64,000 bases of DNA from NCBI GenBank assembly GCA_963706905.1, contig CAVPNY010000013.1:17082-81081 (forward strand), given 5' to 3'. Shown here in pieces: positions 26,758-36,766 of the stretch (the first letter of the stretch is position 1; each line of letters starts with the position of its first letter). The stretch is from CAVPNY01 sp963706905 (lineage in GTDB: Bacteria > Chloroflexota > Anaerolineae > Anaerolineales > UBA4823). Under the pieces are notes generated by a model that saw nothing but the letters and a program-made list of their open reading frames with translations, did no database searches and was not told where the DNA came from. The translations under genes and the position numbers were made by a program.

Positions 26758-26770
26758 GGGGGTGGGTCAG

Positions 26771-27496
26771 CTATTCGATGACGTAAACGACAGTGACGTC
26801 CGATGTAATCGTCAGTTGTCCGGGTGAAATCGGCACAGTGGAGGCGGCAGCCTCGGCAGCACCGCCACCGCGCATTTCGTAATATACCGGATAAGAAGTG
26901 GCTTCGCTGATTGTCTGGATCTGGCCGAGCGATACACCAGCGGCCTGGGCAAGCTCTGTAGCCTTGGCTTCAGCATCTGCTACGGCATTCTCGCGGGCGT
27001 CGGATTGGGCCGCAGTTTTATCTTCAACGTCAAAGGTGATACCATAGATTGAATTAGCACCGTTAGACACTGCGGTATCTAACACATCACCCAGCGTTTC
27101 CAGGTCACGGATCTTTACCAGCACCGTGTTCTCTACAACGTAGATCGTGCTGATGATATTTCCTTGATCGTCATACTGCTGTTGTGGGTAAATACTGAAG
27201 TTGGAGGTCTGGATATCATTCTCTGCCACGCCCATGTCACTCAGCGCTCCCACTACCTGCTGGATCTGAGTATTATTATCTACAACCGCCTCTGAGGCGC
27301 TCTCATGATCGGTGCGAACACCAATGGAGATAGTAGCCATGTCGGGAGTTAGATAAACCCGGCCATTTCCTATAACGCTAAGAGTTCGCACTGGCGAAGA
27401 AGAAGCTTCCGGCGTGGTTTGCTGACTGACAAACGCACTGAGAAGTAATCCCATAATCACCAACCCTCCGAACAGTATTAATGACTTCCTTTGCAT
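26771..27496 (-). CDS. SIMPL domain (DUF541) secreted protein
   Basis: The 241-residue protein has a signal or anchor sequence (SLILFGGLVIMGLLLSAFV) and a SIMPL/OMP28-like domain beginning RTLSVIGNGRVYLTPDMATISIG. QTSNFSIYPQ and VSNGANSIYGITFDVED are typical. Such proteins form extracytoplasmic assemblies and are linked to oxidative or envelope stress. AAGGAAGG lies 6 bases before the ATG. Confidence 0.92.
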   Translation of the reverse strand: MQRKSLILFGGLVIMGLLLSAFVSQQTTPEASSSPVRTLSVIGNGRVYLTPDMATISIGVRTDHESASEAVVDNNTQIQQVVGALSDMGVAENDIQTSNFSIYPQQQYDDQGNIISTIYVVENTVLVKIRDLETLGDVLDTAVSNGANSIYGITFDVEDKTAAQSDARENAVADAEAKATELAQAAGVSLGQIQTISEATSYPVYYEMRGGGAAEAAASTVPISPGQLTITSDVTVVYVIE

Positions 27497-27583
27497 AGTA
27501 ACCTTCCTTTTGTAAGATTTGAATTTGGATGGATCATATCACCAAGACGTCCCAGGCAACCAAAAAGTTCCACACCATCAAGG

Positions 27584-27589
27584 TATAAT
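27584..27589 (+). promoter_or_regulatory. candidate -10 box before the nucleotidyltransferase
   Basis: A perfect TATAAT in AAGGTATAATTACTG lies ~100 bases before the ATG. No clear -35 box is seen. Confidence 0.3.
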
Positions 27590-27687
27590 TACTGCGATTC
27601 AATGGCCTGGAGATCTACGATCAAATCAGAAATCTCGCGTATGAAAACCCAAAAAATCAACTCATCCAACGGGGAGATATCCTACAA

Positions 27688-28698
27688 ATGGGAACTACTT
27701 TAAAGATAGTGATACCAATGGCTGGCCTGGGTACCCGTCTGCGACCACATACCTGGAGCAAACCCAAGCAACTGGTGAGCGTGGCTGGCAAACCAGTCCT
27801 GGACCACGTCCTGGATACGCTTGCCACCTTGCCGGACCCGGACAACATCGAGTTAATCAATATCGTCGGATACTTGGGTGACCAGATCCAGGATCACATG
27901 CAATCGCGGTACCCACAAATTAAGAGCCATTTTGTGACTCAGGATGACCCGCGCGGGCAATCCCATGCCATCTACCTGGCCCGCCGCTATCTTAGCGGGC
28001 CAATGATGGTTGTATTTGCCGACACATTGTTAGACGTGAATTTATCGGTCCTGGCCAGCGAGGCTGCCGAAGCAGTGGTGTGGGTCAAACAAGTCCCGGA
28101 CCCGCGCCGCTTTGGAGTGGCTGTAACCGACCAGGATGGCTGGGTTACACGCTTAATCGAAAAACCAGATGATATGAGTAACAATCTGGCCGTGGTAGGG
28201 TTTTATTATTTCAGCAACGCAGAAGTGCTGGTGGCAGCGATCCAAGAGCAAATGCGCCGCCAACTGGAACTCAACGGCGAGTTCTTCCTGGCTGACGCGG
28301 TTAATATCATGCTGGAACGCGGCCTCAAGATGCGCATCGAAAAAGTTGATACCTGGCTGGATGCAGGCACGCCAGAAGCGCTCCTGGAGACAAACCGCTA
28401 TCTTCTGGCGAAGGGTCACAATAACAGCGAAGAGGCGGCAAAACGCAAGAATTGTGTCATCATCCCACCCGTTTTTATCCACCCAACGGCAGAGACACAA
28501 AACTCAATCATTGGCCCAGATGTATCGATCGGTGCCGGGGCTTATGTGCGCAGCAGCATCCTGCGCAACTCTATACTAGAAGACGAGGCTCAGGCGACTG
28601 ATGTGATCCTGGAGAGCTCGATGCTCGGCCGGCGTTCACACATCCAGCGGCGAGCCGGATCGGTGAACGCTGGCGACAACACAATCATCACCCTGTAA
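27688..28698 (+). CDS. sugar-phosphate nucleotidyltransferase
   Basis: The 336-residue protein opens with the nucleotide-binding signature MAGLGTRLRPHTWSKPKQL of glucose-1-phosphate nucleotidyltransferases. FADTLLDV is the metal-binding region, VAVTDQDG and FLADAVNIMLERG follow, and left-handed beta-helix repeats (NSIIGPDVSIGAGAYV, SSILRNSILED) end the protein. It probably makes an NDP-sugar for glycan synthesis; base and sugar specificity are not evident. The stop TAA overlaps the next ATG by one base. Confidence 0.9.
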   Translation: MGTTLKIVIPMAGLGTRLRPHTWSKPKQLVSVAGKPVLDHVLDTLATLPDPDNIELINIVGYLGDQIQDHMQSRYPQIKSHFVTQDDPRGQSHAIYLARRYLSGPMMVVFADTLLDVNLSVLASEAAEAVVWVKQVPDPRRFGVAVTDQDGWVTRLIEKPDDMSNNLAVVGFYYFSNAEVLVAAIQEQMRRQLELNGEFFLADAVNIMLERGLKMRIEKVDTWLDAGTPEALLETNRYLLAKGHNNSEEAAKRKNCVIIPPVFIHPTAETQNSIIGPDVSIGAGAYVRSSILRNSILEDEAQATDVILESSMLGRRSHIQRRAGSVNAGDNTIITL

Positions 28699-28922
28699 TG
28701 GACAACCCGGTAGAATGCCATTCTGGTCATACCTACGCTCAACGACCCACTGCGCTCTACTGGGGAGACGAGCGCCTGGGTATCGAGGAAATCCTAGATG
28801 AGTGGCATTCGCCAAACGCCAGGCACTTTAAGGTGGTAACAGTTCACAGCTTGATTTTCGAGCTATCTTACCGGGAAGATTCCGACCAGTGGAAAATAAT
28901 CCCCTTATTCGGTGAAGAGTGA
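28698..28922 (+). CDS. small conserved-looking protein of unknown function
   Basis: A 74-codon gene starts at the last base of the nucleotidyltransferase stop (TAATG) and ends 3 bp before gatB. The sequence CHSGHTYAQRPTALYWGDERLGIEEIL is compact and enriched in Trp, Glu and His; the C-terminal half looks like beta-strand (FKVVTVHSLIFELSY). I do not recognise a family with confidence. Tight packing on both sides supports it being real. Confidence 0.75.
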   Translation: MDNPVECHSGHTYAQRPTALYWGDERLGIEEILDEWHSPNARHFKVVTVHSLIFELSYREDSDQWKIIPLFGEE

Positions 28923-28925
28923 TCT

Positions 28926-30401
28926 ATGGAGTACGAGCCTGTCATCGGTTTGGAGGTGCATGCTGAATTAGAGACCCGATCTAAGATGTTCTGCGCCTGC
29001 CCGGTATTGGATTCGACTTCAGCGGCACCCAATGTGGCGGTATGCCCGGTCTGTTCTGGAATGCCGGGGGTTTTGCCAGTGGTCAACCAACAAGCGGTAG
29101 AGTATGGCATGCGTGTTGCTCTGGCGCTCGACTGCCAAATAGCACAGACAAGCCTGTTTGCCCGCAAGAACTATTTTTATCCGGACTTACCGAAGGGTTA
29201 CCAAATCTCACAATACGAACAGCCGCTGGCGCGTAACGGGCGACTGGTTGTGCAAACATCGAAAGGGGAGCGAGTGATCCGTATCCGGCGTGTCCACCTG
29301 GAAGAGGACACAGGCAAACTGACCCATATCGCCGGCGATGGGGAAAGCTATTCGTTGATCGATCTTAATCGCGCTGGGGTGCCGCTGCTGGAGATCGTCT
29401 CAGAACCCGATCTTCACTCAGCAGAAGAGGTGCGCGCCTACGCGACTGGACTGCGCTCCGTGTTACGCTACCTGGGGGTTAATTCAGGCGATCTGCAGAA
29501 AGGCGTTTTGCGCCTTGAACCGAATGTGTCTGTCCGGCCGCGGGGCTCACCCATCCTGGGCACACGGGTGGAAATCAAGAATCTGAATAGTTTCCGCGCT
29601 TTGGAGCGGGGAGTATCCTACGAGATTGAACGACAGATCAATCTCCTCGAGCAAGGCAAGACCGTGATCCAGGAGACGGTTGGCTGGGATGCAAGCCAAG
29701 AAATCACGGTCACACAGCGGGTGAAGGAAGGAGAGGACGACTACCGTTATTTCCCGGAGCCTGATTTACCGCCTGTGGTGATCGAATCCGAATGGATTGA
29801 ACGCATACGCGCTTCATTACCTGAGCTACCCGCAGCCAAGTATGACCGCTTCCGAAGCCAGTTTGGGTTGAACGATTACGATGCCAGCGTGCTGACTGCA
29901 GAGCCATCCATCGCCGATTATTTCGAACAGGTGGTGATGGCAGCTTCGCGCGAGGAGGCTGAGCGAATTAATCCCAAGATGCTGGCGAATTGGGTGAGTG
30001 TTGAACTGTTTAGTTTACTCAACCAGGCCGGTCTCCCTATTGAGGAAACGCCTGTTTCACCTCAAGAGCTGGCTGGCCTGGTCGGCCTGGTAGCGCGCGG
30101 CGAGATCAATCAAAATACAGCCAAGAACGTCATGACAGAGATGTTTGCCACGGGGAAATCAGCACAGGCTATTGTCGCAGAACACGGCTGGAAACAAATC
30201 TCCGATTCCACATTCATCGCCGGACTGGTGCGGCAAGTACTGGCCGAAAACCCGGAACAGGTAGCCGAATATCTAGCCGGCAAGGAAAACATCGCCCGCT
30301 GGTTATTTGGGAATGTGATGCGCGCGGCAAAAGGTCAGGCCAACCCCCTGGTTTTGCAGCAGGAGCTGGAAAATCAACTTCAAGCCCTCAAACGCATCTA
30401 A
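28926..30401 (+). CDS. gatB: Asp-tRNA(Asn)/Glu-tRNA(Gln) amidotransferase subunit B
   Basis: The 491-residue protein shows GatB landmarks: GLEVHAEL, KMFCACP, VCPVCSGMPGVLPVVN, FYPDLPKGYQISQY, EDTGKLTH, DLNRAGVPLLEIVSEPD and VEIKNLNSF. The C-terminal YqeY-like domain with LVARGEINQNTAKNVM is complete. It works with GatA and GatC (not in the window) to amidate mischarged tRNAs, implying the organism lacks GlnRS and/or AsnRS. It is preceded closely by two overlapping genes. Confidence 0.97.
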   Translation: MEYEPVIGLEVHAELETRSKMFCACPVLDSTSAAPNVAVCPVCSGMPGVLPVVNQQAVEYGMRVALALDCQIAQTSLFARKNYFYPDLPKGYQISQYEQPLARNGRLVVQTSKGERVIRIRRVHLEEDTGKLTHIAGDGESYSLIDLNRAGVPLLEIVSEPDLHSAEEVRAYATGLRSVLRYLGVNSGDLQKGVLRLEPNVSVRPRGSPILGTRVEIKNLNSFRALERGVSYEIERQINLLEQGKTVIQETVGWDASQEITVTQRVKEGEDDYRYFPEPDLPPVVIESEWIERIRASLPELPAAKYDRFRSQFGLNDYDASVLTAEPSIADYFEQVVMAASREEAERINPKMLANWVSVELFSLLNQAGLPIEETPVSPQELAGLVGLVARGEINQNTAKNVMTEMFATGKSAQAIVAEHGWKQISDSTFIAGLVRQVLAENPEQVAEYLAGKENIARWLFGNVMRAAKGQANPLVLQQELENQLQALKRI

Positions 30402-30549
30402 TCGCTTGATCACCTATTTAATTGTGCTTTTTATCACTTGACGATCTGTCTGACATCTGTTAATGTTAAATCGCTTATGAGATCATAAGCCATGATAACC
30501 TTCTCGAGCATCTTAACCCACCCTGCAATTTCTTTGGCTGATAACCAAG

Positions 30550-30576
30550 CGGGCCTCATACCGGATGCCCGTTTTT
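30550..30576 (+). terminator. possible weak terminator downstream of gatB
   Basis: CGGGC (30550-30554) can pair with GCCCG (30567-30571) across a 12-base loop, followed by TTTTT. The stem is short, and it lies ~150 bp after gatB and just upstream of the glutamate dehydrogenase gene, so an attenuator role is also possible. Confidence 0.4.
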
Positions 30577-30614
30577 GTTCACGATAACAATCAATCTGGA
30601 ATGGAGAACCACTA

Positions 30615-31901
30615 ATGGCAGAACCAATTAACGCATTCACAATGGCGCAAAGCCAGTTTGACCACGTCGCCAAACAACTCAACCTTGACCCACAAGTGAG
30701 TGAGATGTTGCGCTGGCCGATGCGCGAATTTAAGGTAATGATCCCTGTCCGAATGGACGATGGATCAACCCGAGTATTCTTCGGCTACCGGATACAGCAC
30801 AACGACTCACGCGGCCCGTGCAAAGGAGGCATCCGCTTCCACCCTTCCGAGACGATGGATACGGTGCGCGCTCTGGCGATGTGGATGACCTGGAAATGCG
30901 CAGTCGCCGACATCCCGCTGGGCGGCGGTAAAGGCGGCGTAGCCGTCGATCCGGCTACCCTGTCGATCCACGAACAGGAGCGGCTGGTGCGCGGTTGGAT
31001 TGACCAGCTCTGGCGGAATATTGGTCCTCGCCAGGATGTCCCTGCCCCTGATGTAGGAACCAACCCGCGTATGATGGGCTGGATGATGGACGAGTATTCC
31101 AAGCTGGTCGGGGCGTATACCCCCGGCGTGATCACAGGCAAGCCTTTGGGAGGGGGAGGTTCGTTAGGACGCACTGAAGCTACCGGCTATGGGGTAACGT
31201 ACTGCATACGCGAAGCTATGAAGCACCTAAAGATGGATCCGACCAAATCGACAGCTGCCATCCAGGGTTTTGGCAATGTCTCCCAGTACGCCGCGATCGG
31301 CTTCACCGATATCTTGGGCGGCAAGGTGGTGTGTGTATCTTATTGGGATCGCATCGATCGCGCTTCGTACACCGTGAGCCGGCCTGATGGCGTCAACGCC
31401 CAATTCCTGCAGACGATTACTGACACATACGGGACGATCAATAAAGATAAAGCCCGCGAAGCAGGGTACAAAATCGAGGAAGGAGATGCCTGGATCAGCA
31501 AGGAAGTGGATGTATTGATCCCGGCCGCGCTGGAAGGGCAAATCAACGCTGAAACCGTCAAGCATGTGAGCAGCCGGGTCCGCCTGATCGCGGAGGGGGC
31601 AAATGGTCCAACAACCCCCGAAGCCGATGAAGTCTTCAAACGCAACAACGTGTTTGTGGTCCCCGACTTCCTGTGCAATGCGGGCGGCGTTATCACCTCT
31701 TACTTCGAAAGCGTCCAAAACGACATGAACTTTTACTGGACGAAGGATGAGGTACTTACCCGGCTGGACACCAAGGTGACCCAAGCCTTCGACAGCGTTC
31801 TGGGGATGGCAGAGGGCGAGCAGGTCTCCATGCGGGATGCGGCTTACATGGTGGCAATTCAAAAGGTTGTCAAGGCTATGGAGCTGAGGGGCTGGCTGTA
31901 G
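30615..31901 (+). CDS. Glu/Leu/Phe/Val dehydrogenase family, likely glutamate dehydrogenase
   Basis: The 428-residue protein has the substrate region GGGKGGVAVDP with the catalytic Lys, PAPDVGTNPRMMGWMMDEYS, the Rossmann segment AAIQGFGNVSQYAA and the C-terminal FLCNAGGVITSYFE. Length and motifs fit hexameric glutamate dehydrogenases. The residue pattern after GFGNV (GKVVCVSYWDRIDRA) does not clearly fix NAD versus NADP. A strong terminator follows. Confidence 0.93.
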   Translation: MAEPINAFTMAQSQFDHVAKQLNLDPQVSEMLRWPMREFKVMIPVRMDDGSTRVFFGYRIQHNDSRGPCKGGIRFHPSETMDTVRALAMWMTWKCAVADIPLGGGKGGVAVDPATLSIHEQERLVRGWIDQLWRNIGPRQDVPAPDVGTNPRMMGWMMDEYSKLVGAYTPGVITGKPLGGGGSLGRTEATGYGVTYCIREAMKHLKMDPTKSTAAIQGFGNVSQYAAIGFTDILGGKVVCVSYWDRIDRASYTVSRPDGVNAQFLQTITDTYGTINKDKAREAGYKIEEGDAWISKEVDVLIPAALEGQINAETVKHVSSRVRLIAEGANGPTTPEADEVFKRNNVFVVPDFLCNAGGVITSYFESVQNDMNFYWTKDEVLTRLDTKVTQAFDSVLGMAEGEQVSMRDAAYMVAIQKVVKAMELRGWL

Positions 31902-31967
31902 AACCAAAATAAATAATTTTCTGAAAAACCCTTGATTTTTTCAGGGAAAAGTGATTTAATACAAATA

Positions 31968-32012
31968 CCGCTCTGCCTGGATGTCCCCCCCATCCAGGCA
32001 GGGCGGCTTTTT
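31968..32012 (+). terminator. strong intrinsic terminator after glutamate dehydrogenase
   Basis: CCGCTCTGCCTGGATG pairs with CATCCAGGCAGGGCGG (16 bp, one G-U) across TCCCCCC, followed by CTTTTTAT. It ends the glutamate dehydrogenase transcript. Confidence 0.93.
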
Positions 32013-32077
32013 ATCGATAAGCTCAAAGAAACGAAAGGGGGATCAACCCACTGATACAAAGGGAGAGGTTTTCTTGG

Positions 32078-33055
32078 TCACTTGCCAGCGTCAGGCAGAG
32101 ATGAGCGCTTTTTACGCTTGTTTTCGTAAAGTGCCTGGTCTGCTTTGACAATCATCTCGTCAAGGGAAAGGCCCTGCTGGGGATCGAATTGGGCAATTCC
32201 AACACTAAGCGAAATCTGATAGTAGCGATTCTGGGCATTATAGCGGTCAATGTTGCGCTGTAAGCGATCATTCATCGCCTGCACGCCGGCAGCAGGGGCG
32301 TTCAAAGCCAATACGATAAATTCATCCCCTCCCAGCCGAGCGATGAGATCTGATGTACGGAATGTCTCCTTCAAGATAGCGGCAACCGTACGCAAGGCAC
32401 GATCTCCTTCAGGATGCCCAAAGCTATCATTGATGTTTTTCAAACTGTCGAGGTCAGCAAACAGCACGGCCAGATCCCAATTTTCGCGGTGAGCGATTTT
32501 AAGTTGTTGTTGGGCCAGGGATAAGAAGCCGCGACGGTTGAGCAATGCAGTCAGATCGTCATAGAAAGACATCTGATGAAGAATAACTCGAGAGCGGTGG
32601 CGCTCAATGGCGTATAACAAAGCACGACCGAGAAAGTGGTCGTCCAACTCGCCTTTGACCAAATAATCTTGCGCACCTTCCCGAAGCAATTCAAAGGCCT
32701 GCGCCTTATCCTCCGCCATGGCTGTCACCACAATGGGTACTTCTGGCACACGGGTATATATCTCGGCGAAGGTATTGAACCCCAGGCTGTCCGGTAAGGA
32801 GAGGTCCAGCAGGATTAAATCATAAGCAGCTTTCTCTAAGATGGAAAGCGCTTGGGACAGACTACCAGCTCGAGTGGCTTCAAATTTACCTGCATTGACC
32901 CCCTTTGAAACCGTCGATCGCCAGGAATCCAACTCGGGGTGATCGTTTTCTACAATCAGCACCTTAATAGGTTTTGATTCACTCGGAAAAGACACTTTCC
33001 GCTCCTGCTGACCATCATTCAACGAAGGCTGTATCATAGAATAGTCGTTTCCCAA
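32078..33055 (-). CDS. REC-GGDEF diguanylate cyclase
   Basis: The 325-residue protein has an N-terminal receiver (IVENDHPELD, Asp in LILLDLSLPDSLG, Lys in YLVKGELDD) and a C-terminal GGDEF domain. The active site ARLGGDEFIVLAL is intact and DSLKNINDSFGHPEGD is the substrate-binding region; no RxxD inhibitory site is obvious before it. It should make cyclic di-GMP on phosphorylation of the receiver. No kinase is adjacent; it is divergent from dnaN. Confidence 0.94.
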   Translation of the reverse strand: MGNDYSMIQPSLNDGQQERKVSFPSESKPIKVLIVENDHPELDSWRSTVSKGVNAGKFEATRAGSLSQALSILEKAAYDLILLDLSLPDSLGFNTFAEIYTRVPEVPIVVTAMAEDKAQAFELLREGAQDYLVKGELDDHFLGRALLYAIERHRSRVILHQMSFYDDLTALLNRRGFLSLAQQQLKIAHRENWDLAVLFADLDSLKNINDSFGHPEGDRALRTVAAILKETFRTSDLIARLGGDEFIVLALNAPAAGVQAMNDRLQRNIDRYNAQNRYYQISLSVGIAQFDPQQGLSLDEMIVKADQALYENKRKKRSSLPDAGK

Positions 33056-33237
33056 GTTTAGACGTGTGTGCGAAAATTGTCAACCATTGCTGAAGAAATC
33101 AAAAACCGTTATTTTCCAAGGGTACTATATGGAGTCAGATCCTGTACAGGAGACCTTTCCTGGTCCAAAAATCTGGCGGTTTTATGATACTCGTTGTATA
33201 CTTTTAATAATCCATTTGAAAAGAGGCTGGCAAGAAA

Positions 33238-34371
33238 ATGAAGATATCCGTCTTACAAGAGAATCTCGCTCACGGATTGAACATTGTCTCCAGGGCAGTA
33301 TCGCCCCGCAGCACATTACCGGTGCTGGCAAATGTCCTGGTAGCAACAGATGAAGGCCGGCTTCGACTTTCGGCTACCAATCTCGAATTGGGGATCACTT
33401 GCTGGATAGGGGCTAAGATCCAGGAAGAAGGTTCCACCACCGTTCCAGCGCGCACCTTTACCGAACTGGTGAGCACGCTCATCGATCAGCAGGTGGAGAT
33501 GTCCTTGAGCGTGCGCACACAGACGCTTAATGTGCACTGTGGCAGTTCCAACACTGACCTGAAGTGCATCGACTCGCAGGAATTCCCCCCTATGCCCGTG
33601 CCGGACAGCGCTAACGGCGTCCAGATCAACATCGCTGATTTCAAGGAAATGATCCAGCAAGTCGCGTTTGCGGCATCGAGTGACGACGCTCGCCCGATCT
33701 TGACCGGGGTGCTCATCACCCTGACAGGAGAAAAACTGATCCTGGCTGCGGCAGACGGTTTCCGACTCTCCGTTCGCAATGCAATCCTCTCATCGCCGGT
33801 TGCACGGGCGATTAGCGCAGTCGTTCCGGCACGTGCACTGACTGAACTAGCGCGCATCGCCAGCGACGGTGACCAGGCAATCACGATGATCCTGCCGCCA
33901 GGGCGAGGCCAGGTTGTATTCCGTTTGAAGGATGTCGAACTGGTTTCGCAATTGATCGAGGGCTCTTTTCCAGATTATGAGCAGATCATCCCGCGCGATT
34001 ACAAGACCCGCACAATTGTCTCTACATATTCTTTCTTGAAGGCGTGCAAGCAGGCTGAGATCTTCGCCCGGGAAGGCTCTCATATTGCCCGGTTGAGTAT
34101 TACCCCCGGCGGTGAACTAAAGCCTGGCAGCGTGATGATATCAGGCCAATCCGAGGAAACCGGCTTCAACCAGACCGAAATCGACGCGACTGTTGAAGGG
34201 CCACAACTCCTGATCGCCTTCAATGTCAAGTTCATGCGAGAGGTATTGGAAGTGATCAAAACACCGAATGTCGCGCTGGAAACTACCCAAGAAACATCGC
34301 CTGGCGTCCTGCGACCGGTGGGAGACGATAACTTTCTGCATGTGATCATGCCGATGCACCTGGGGAGCTGA
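33238..34371 (+). CDS. dnaN: DNA polymerase III subunit beta (sliding clamp)
   Basis: The 377-residue protein has the three-fold clamp layout, starting MKISVLQENLAHGLNIVSRAV with STLPVLANVLV and ending VIMPMHLGS (usual family end: MPMR/MPMH). Key segments VPARTFTELV, DDARPILTGVL and GSFPDYEQIIPRD are present. It forms the ring that tethers polymerase to DNA. It is not next to dnaA or recF here. The nearest DnaA-box-like array is 7.5 kb away. Confidence 0.96.
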   Translation: MKISVLQENLAHGLNIVSRAVSPRSTLPVLANVLVATDEGRLRLSATNLELGITCWIGAKIQEEGSTTVPARTFTELVSTLIDQQVEMSLSVRTQTLNVHCGSSNTDLKCIDSQEFPPMPVPDSANGVQINIADFKEMIQQVAFAASSDDARPILTGVLITLTGEKLILAAADGFRLSVRNAILSSPVARAISAVVPARALTELARIASDGDQAITMILPPGRGQVVFRLKDVELVSQLIEGSFPDYEQIIPRDYKTRTIVSTYSFLKACKQAEIFAREGSHIARLSITPGGELKPGSVMISGQSEETGFNQTEIDATVEGPQLLIAFNVKFMREVLEVIKTPNVALETTQETSPGVLRPVGDDNFLHVIMPMHLGS

Positions 34372-34429
34372 GCTGCCAGTAATCCCGCATAGCCTGTGAC
34401 GACCTTGGTTAAAACCAACCTGGGCTTCT

Positions 34430-36766
34430 ATGACCTTTCCCTCTGCTTCAACGGACAGAGTCCTGAGCATTTACCTGGCTCTCGCGCAATACCCGACCTT
34501 GAGAGTGCGCATCCGCGCCCGCATGCGCCGGGAATTATTCGATCGCGGCGTAATTGCCCCGCACCAGTTTGAAGCTGAGGTGCGCGAGAAAGCTATCGAG
34601 TCACAAATACGCGAGGGGCTGCAAAATCCGTTTGAAGAGGAGCCCGCCGAGGTTTGGGAAACCCGCATGGCGCGCATTCGCAGCCACCTGACAGATTTCT
34701 ATTTTGCCTATAACCTGCCTTACGAATTATTTGAGCGGATCTTGCGAGAGGTTCTGGGGGAACGCGGCGCCCAAGCTAAAGACCAGGTCGTGTACTTCAA
34801 CCCAGAGCTGGCTCCCCAGCATATGCTCTTCGAACAGGCTCTGGAAATTGAGTCCCTGCCACCCGAAGAGCGTGAGCGCGTTCAGGCGCGCTTGCATGAG
34901 ATCAAAGTTGTTTTGATCCGGCGCATGATCAGCGACCAACTGGCTTATATCAATATCGCTAAAGACTGGTTTACTGTTGAAGACTTGATGGAGATAAACC
35001 GGCGCAAGATGGGGCTGGGCAAAATAGGCGGGAAAGCAGCCGGGATGCTGCTGGCTGCTCGCATTCTCAACCAGGTTGGCGACGAGGACATTCGCGCTTC
35101 ATTGCGGATTCCAAAATCGTACTTCCTGGGTTCCGATGTGATGTACACCTACATGGCGGTCAATAACCTGATTGCCTGGAATGATCAGAAGTACAAATCT
35201 GAGGAAGAGATCCGCGCGGAATACCCATACGTCCAAAGGGAATACCTGGAGGGGACTTTCCCGGTAGATATCCTCGAGCAGTTACGCCAGATGCTCAAGG
35301 AGGTTGGCCAGCTGCCCTTAATTGTGCGTTCTTCAAGCCTGCTTGAAGATAACTTTGGCACATCTTTTGCTGGTAAATATGAGAGTATCTTCTGTCCCAA
35401 CCAGGGTTCTCCGGAAGAGAATTTGGCCGCACTGACCAAAGCTATCTCCCAAGTGTATGCCAGCGTGGTCAACCCAGATGCCTTGCTTTACCGGCGCAGC
35501 AAAGGCCTGCAAGATTACGATGAGCGCATGGGTATATTAATTCAGGTGGTTCAAGGCGAACGTCTCGGGCGATACTACCTGCCGCAGGCAGCCGGGGTGG
35601 CGTTTAGCCGCAATATGTACCGGTGGTCGCCCCAGATACGTAAGGAAGATGGTTTCGTGCGCCTGGTATGGGGGCTAGGGACGCGAGCCGTGGATCGCGT
35701 GGGCAACGATTACCCGCGGCTGGTCGCCTTGAGCCATCCTTTACTGCATCCGGAAGCGTCGTCGAGAGCCATCTACCAATACTCACAGCGGTTTGTGGAT
35801 GTTATCGACCTCCAAGAGAATGCTTTCAAGAGCTTGCCAGTCAGCGATGTAGTAAATCCGCGCTATCCAATTCTGCGCTACCTGGCCCAGGTCGACGAGG
35901 GCGAATATTTGATGCCAGTTCGGAGCCTGCTCTTAGATAGCCAAGCCAATGAACTGGTGTTCACCTTCGAGGAATTCCTGCAACGGACACCTTTCGCTGA
36001 CCGGATGCGCCGGGCATTAAAAATCCTCGAAACCCATTATCATTCCCCAGTGGATACCGAGTTCACTATCCGGATCATCGAGCCCAACAGCCTGCATCCC
36101 GAGCTGGAGATCACCTTGCTGCAATGCCGACCGCAAAGCCACCTCAAAGATCGGGATATCTCTTTGCCTAACTATATCCCGGAAGGGGATATCATTTTCT
36201 CTACCCACCGCATGATCCCCGAGGGGCGGATTGACCAAATTGGCTATGTTGTATTTGTATCGCCGGAAGGATATTTTGATCTACCCAGCGAGGCAGCGCG
36301 CGCAGAAGTAGGCCACGCCATCAGCCGCCTGAATGCAGCACTGGCAGGGGAAACCTTTATCTGCGTTGGCCCAGGCCGGTGGGGAACGCGCAACTCCGAC
36401 CTGGGTGTATTCATCGGCTACTCAGATATCTACCATACGCGGGCGCTGGTCGAGCTGGCAGGGCAGGGCATTGGCGCACTTCCAGAGCCATCCTTCGGGA
36501 CCCACTTCTTCCAGGATCTGGTGGAAGCAAACATTTATCCGTTAGCAGTATTCCTGGATGATCCGGGAGTGGTATTCAACCAGAGGTTCTTCTATAAAAC
36601 TCGCAACCACCTGTCCAATTTCATCAAGATTGATAAAACACTGAAAGACTGCCTGCGCCTGATCAAGGTAGAGAATTTCCGCAAAGGCCATCTCATGGAG
36701 CTGGTAATGGACGATGAACATGGACGAGCTGTGGCTTTCCTGGTTCCCAAAAAGGAGACGCAATGA
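34430..36766 (+). CDS. PEP/pyruvate-binding domain protein
   Basis: The 778-residue protein has a ~170-residue helical N-terminal region, then the ATP-grasp-like N-terminal domain of PEP synthase/pyruvate phosphate dikinase: IGGKAAGMLLAARIL, VRSSSLLEDNFGTSFAGKYES, and the nucleotide-binding segment with IDLQENAF and QCRPQS. It lacks the phospho-histidine and PEP/pyruvate barrel domains of PpsA, and instead has a C-terminal region with GPGRWGTRNSDLGV. It may transfer phosphate from ATP to an unknown acceptor. It overlaps the dNK gene by ATGA. Confidence 0.85.
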   Translation: MTFPSASTDRVLSIYLALAQYPTLRVRIRARMRRELFDRGVIAPHQFEAEVREKAIESQIREGLQNPFEEEPAEVWETRMARIRSHLTDFYFAYNLPYELFERILREVLGERGAQAKDQVVYFNPELAPQHMLFEQALEIESLPPEERERVQARLHEIKVVLIRRMISDQLAYINIAKDWFTVEDLMEINRRKMGLGKIGGKAAGMLLAARILNQVGDEDIRASLRIPKSYFLGSDVMYTYMAVNNLIAWNDQKYKSEEEIRAEYPYVQREYLEGTFPVDILEQLRQMLKEVGQLPLIVRSSSLLEDNFGTSFAGKYESIFCPNQGSPEENLAALTKAISQVYASVVNPDALLYRRSKGLQDYDERMGILIQVVQGERLGRYYLPQAAGVAFSRNMYRWSPQIRKEDGFVRLVWGLGTRAVDRVGNDYPRLVALSHPLLHPEASSRAIYQYSQRFVDVIDLQENAFKSLPVSDVVNPRYPILRYLAQVDEGEYLMPVRSLLLDSQANELVFTFEEFLQRTPFADRMRRALKILETHYHSPVDTEFTIRIIEPNSLHPELEITLLQCRPQSHLKDRDISLPNYIPEGDIIFSTHRMIPEGRIDQIGYVVFVSPEGYFDLPSEAARAEVGHAISRLNAALAGETFICVGPGRWGTRNSDLGVFIGYSDIYHTRALVELAGQGIGALPEPSFGTHFFQDLVEANIYPLAVFLDDPGVVFNQRFFYKTRNHLSNFIKIDKTLKDCLRLIKVENFRKGHLMELVMDDEHGRAVAFLVPKKETQ

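Noticed and set aside
27491..27703. 70-codon plus-strand ORF between SIMPL and nucleotidyltransferase genes
   Set aside because: No start signal, basic/low-complexity product and overlap with the next gene; looks like chance.
31227..31907. 226-codon minus-strand ORF
   Set aside because: Antisense to glutamate dehydrogenase.
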